A stretch of DNA of 8,072 nt, taken from NCBI GenBank assembly GCA_027297025.1, contig JAPUIM010000425.1:1-8072 (forward strand). Reading direction: 5' to 3'. Under the pieces are notes generated by a model. That model was not told where the DNA came from, searched no databases, and saw nothing but the letters and a program-made list of their open reading frames with translations. Positions 6,956 through 8,072 of this stretch are shown one piece after another (position 1 is the first letter of the stretch; every line of letters starts with the position of its first letter). Origin of the DNA: Bacteroidota bacterium (GTDB taxonomy: Bacteria > Bacteroidota > Bacteroidia > Cytophagales > Cyclobacteriaceae). The position numbers and the translations under genes are program-made.

Positions 6956-6960
6956 CCTTT
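6956..6960 (-). promoter_or_regulatory. Shine-Dalgarno site of the UnbU-like gene, overlapping the upstream stop codon
   Basis: The minus strand reads TAAAGGATTGTGATATG. AAGGA shares its first base with the TAA stop of the upstream ASPIC gene and sits eight bases before the ATG at 6947. It fixes that start and is one of the few clear Shine-Dalgarno sites in the window; the other genes rely on A-rich leaders or overlap. Confidence 0.65.
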
Positions 6961-8072
6961 TAATTACTTTCGCGCTCTTCAATTATTTGGTGCACCTTAT
7001 CAATTGCAGGGTTTTCTAACAGCTGGACAATGCCAGAAGGCCAATAAATTTTTACTAGATCCACTTGATTGCTCTTTCCGATACCGAAATGAATTCTGTG
7101 TTGATTTTGGCCGGAAAATCCAATTCCCCCGGTTATTGTCTGAAGTTGCATTTTATTATCCCAATGTAGTTCCACTTTCGCCCCGATGGCACTTCTGTTA
7201 CTCAAGGTCCCTTTCAATTCAAAGTCAATCCAGTGATTTGTTGAGTCAATTCGATTTCTGTAAATCAGCGGGGTATTGTTTTGATTGGCAACAACTACAT
7301 CCAACACACCTCTATTCCATAAATCAGCAAATACAACCGATCGACTGTCCAGGGTTTTCTCTCCACAAACTTCTCGCGAAACATCTTCATATATACCATC
7401 ACTACTATTAACCCAGATCATGTTTTGCTGGTAACCTGCCTGGCTTTTCCCTTCCATTCCCGGCCAGTTATTGGCATCTGAAATAATTGCTTTAGTACCG
7501 CCGCTAATTTTTGTATAATCATACCAATATGATGTGCCTTTCTTACCAGATATGAAACCGTTAGCTACATACAGATCCTGGTAACCATCATTATTAAGGT
7601 CGCCAAATTGAGCCCCGTAACTCCAACCACCCAGTTCTACCCCCTTTGATCTGGCAACATTATTATATGACAATTCACGCTCACTGATTTCTAAAACCCA
7701 GAGATTGTTTCCCTGTAACAATACCCCCATTTCTGTGATGTTGGATATATATATTCCAAATTCCCCAGTGTTATTTACATCTCCAAATGAAATGTTCATT
7801 CCGCTTTTAGGAGTAAATCCCAAGCCCACTTCTTTACCAATTTCCAGGAATTTATTCCCATCAATATTCATGTAAAATTCATCAACGCCGAAGTCGTTGG
7901 CAATAAAGAGTTCCGGATAAAGGTCTCCATTTATATCAGCTGATCCTGCTGCCAGTGTCCATTTTGTTGAAGTAATGCCATACTCAATGGTTACATCTTT
8001 AAAGGTTCCATCACCTTGATTTTTCAGTAGGTAATTCCTACCGCCATTATCGGCATACTCATAGCTTTCGGG
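6960..8072 (-). CDS. FG-GAP/ASPIC-UnbV domain protein (CRTAC1-like), 5' end outside the window
   Basis: The frame is open from the right edge to a TAA at 6960-6962, giving 370 residues of the C-terminal part. An internal ATG at 7871 is not the start, because 67 further codons upstream continue the same domain. Propeller blades are visible as GDGTFKDVT (20-28), SADINGDLYPEL (44-55), SFGDVNNTGEFGIY (95-108), FGDLNNDGYQDLYVANG (156-172) and FADLWNRGVLDVVVAN (248-263). Only the fourth has a full calcium loop; the others have lost one or more acidic residues. Residues about 280-365 are the ASPIC/UnbV domain (NHWIDFELKG, SAIGAKVEL, QHRIHFGIG, VKIYWPSG). The N-terminus, and so any signal peptide, is not in the window; relatives are secreted. 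It is the first visible gene of a two-gene operon with the UnbU-like membrane protein. It is clearly diverged from the ASPIC protein at 469-2130, so the two are not a recent duplication. Confidence 0.88.
   Translation of the reverse strand, partial: PESYEYADNGGRNYLLKNQGDGTFKDVTIEYGITSTKWTLAAGSADINGDLYPELFIANDFGVDEFYMNIDGNKFLEIGKEVGLGFTPKSGMNISFGDVNNTGEFGIYISNITEMGVLLQGNNLWVLEISERELSYNNVARSKGVELGGWSYGAQFGDLNNDGYQDLYVANGFISGKKGTSYWYDYTKISGGTKAIISDANNWPGMEGKSQAGYQQNMIWVNSSDGIYEDVSREVCGEKTLDSRSVVFADLWNRGVLDVVVANQNNTPLIYRNRIDSTNHWIDFELKGTLSNRSAIGAKVELHWDNKMQLQTITGGIGFSGQNQHRIHFGIGKSNQVDLVKIYWPSGIVQLLENPAIDKVHQIIEERESN

Noticed and set aside
6938..7411. 157-codon open frame on the plus strand
   Set aside because: It is antisense to the ASPIC/UnbV gene and begins inside the membrane-protein gene; the product is Phe/Tyr/His-rich with no recognisable domain.
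6123..8072. Rnf or Nqr respiratory complex operon
   Set aside because: Only one RnfD-like gene is present and its partner is an ASPIC protein; no other subunit is visible.

Overview
The window is about 8 kb of AT-rich bacterial DNA. The organism is most likely a member of the Bacteroidota or the wider FCB group, judged from four things: secreted FG-GAP/ASPIC (CRTAC1-like) proteins, a remnant of a sortilin-like Asp-box protein, A-rich leaders with few Shine-Dalgarno sites, and intergenic AAAAATG-type repeats. This is an inference from gene content. No rRNA, tRNA, CRISPR array, insertion sequence or phage gene was seen.

Layout. Positions 1-362 hold the decayed, frameshifted 3' part of a Vps10/sortilin-like BNR-repeat gene. 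A plus-strand group follows: a secreted seven-loop FG-GAP protein with a C-terminal ASPIC/UnbV domain (469-2130), a heptamer tandem repeat that supplies its stop codon (2109-2165), an asparagine-synthetase-like ATP-dependent ligase with a reduced glutaminase-like domain lacking the catalytic Cys (2214-3542), and a radical SAM enzyme (3535-4494) whose start overlaps the ligase stop by 8 bp. The two strands converge in a 176-bp gap with hairpins. The minus strand then carries a phosphofructokinase with pyrophosphate-type active-site residues (4671-5867), an RnfD/NqrB/UnbU-like membrane protein (6123-6947) and, upstream of it, a second ASPIC/UnbV protein that runs off the right edge (6960-8072).

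How the genes may work together. The ligase and radical SAM genes look translationally coupled and are the best candidate for an undescribed two-enzyme pathway: the ligase would activate a carboxylate with ATP and join it to an amine, and the radical SAM protein, which resembles the archaeosine enzyme RaSEA in several motifs, would rearrange or cleave the product. The substrate cannot be read from the sequence. The minus-strand UnbV-like/UnbU-like pair is a membrane protein plus a beta-propeller protein with a 12-bp gap. It matches the accessory pair known from enediyne clusters, but no enediyne polyketide synthase is visible here. The phosphofructokinase is a central-metabolism gene and probably unrelated to its neighbours.
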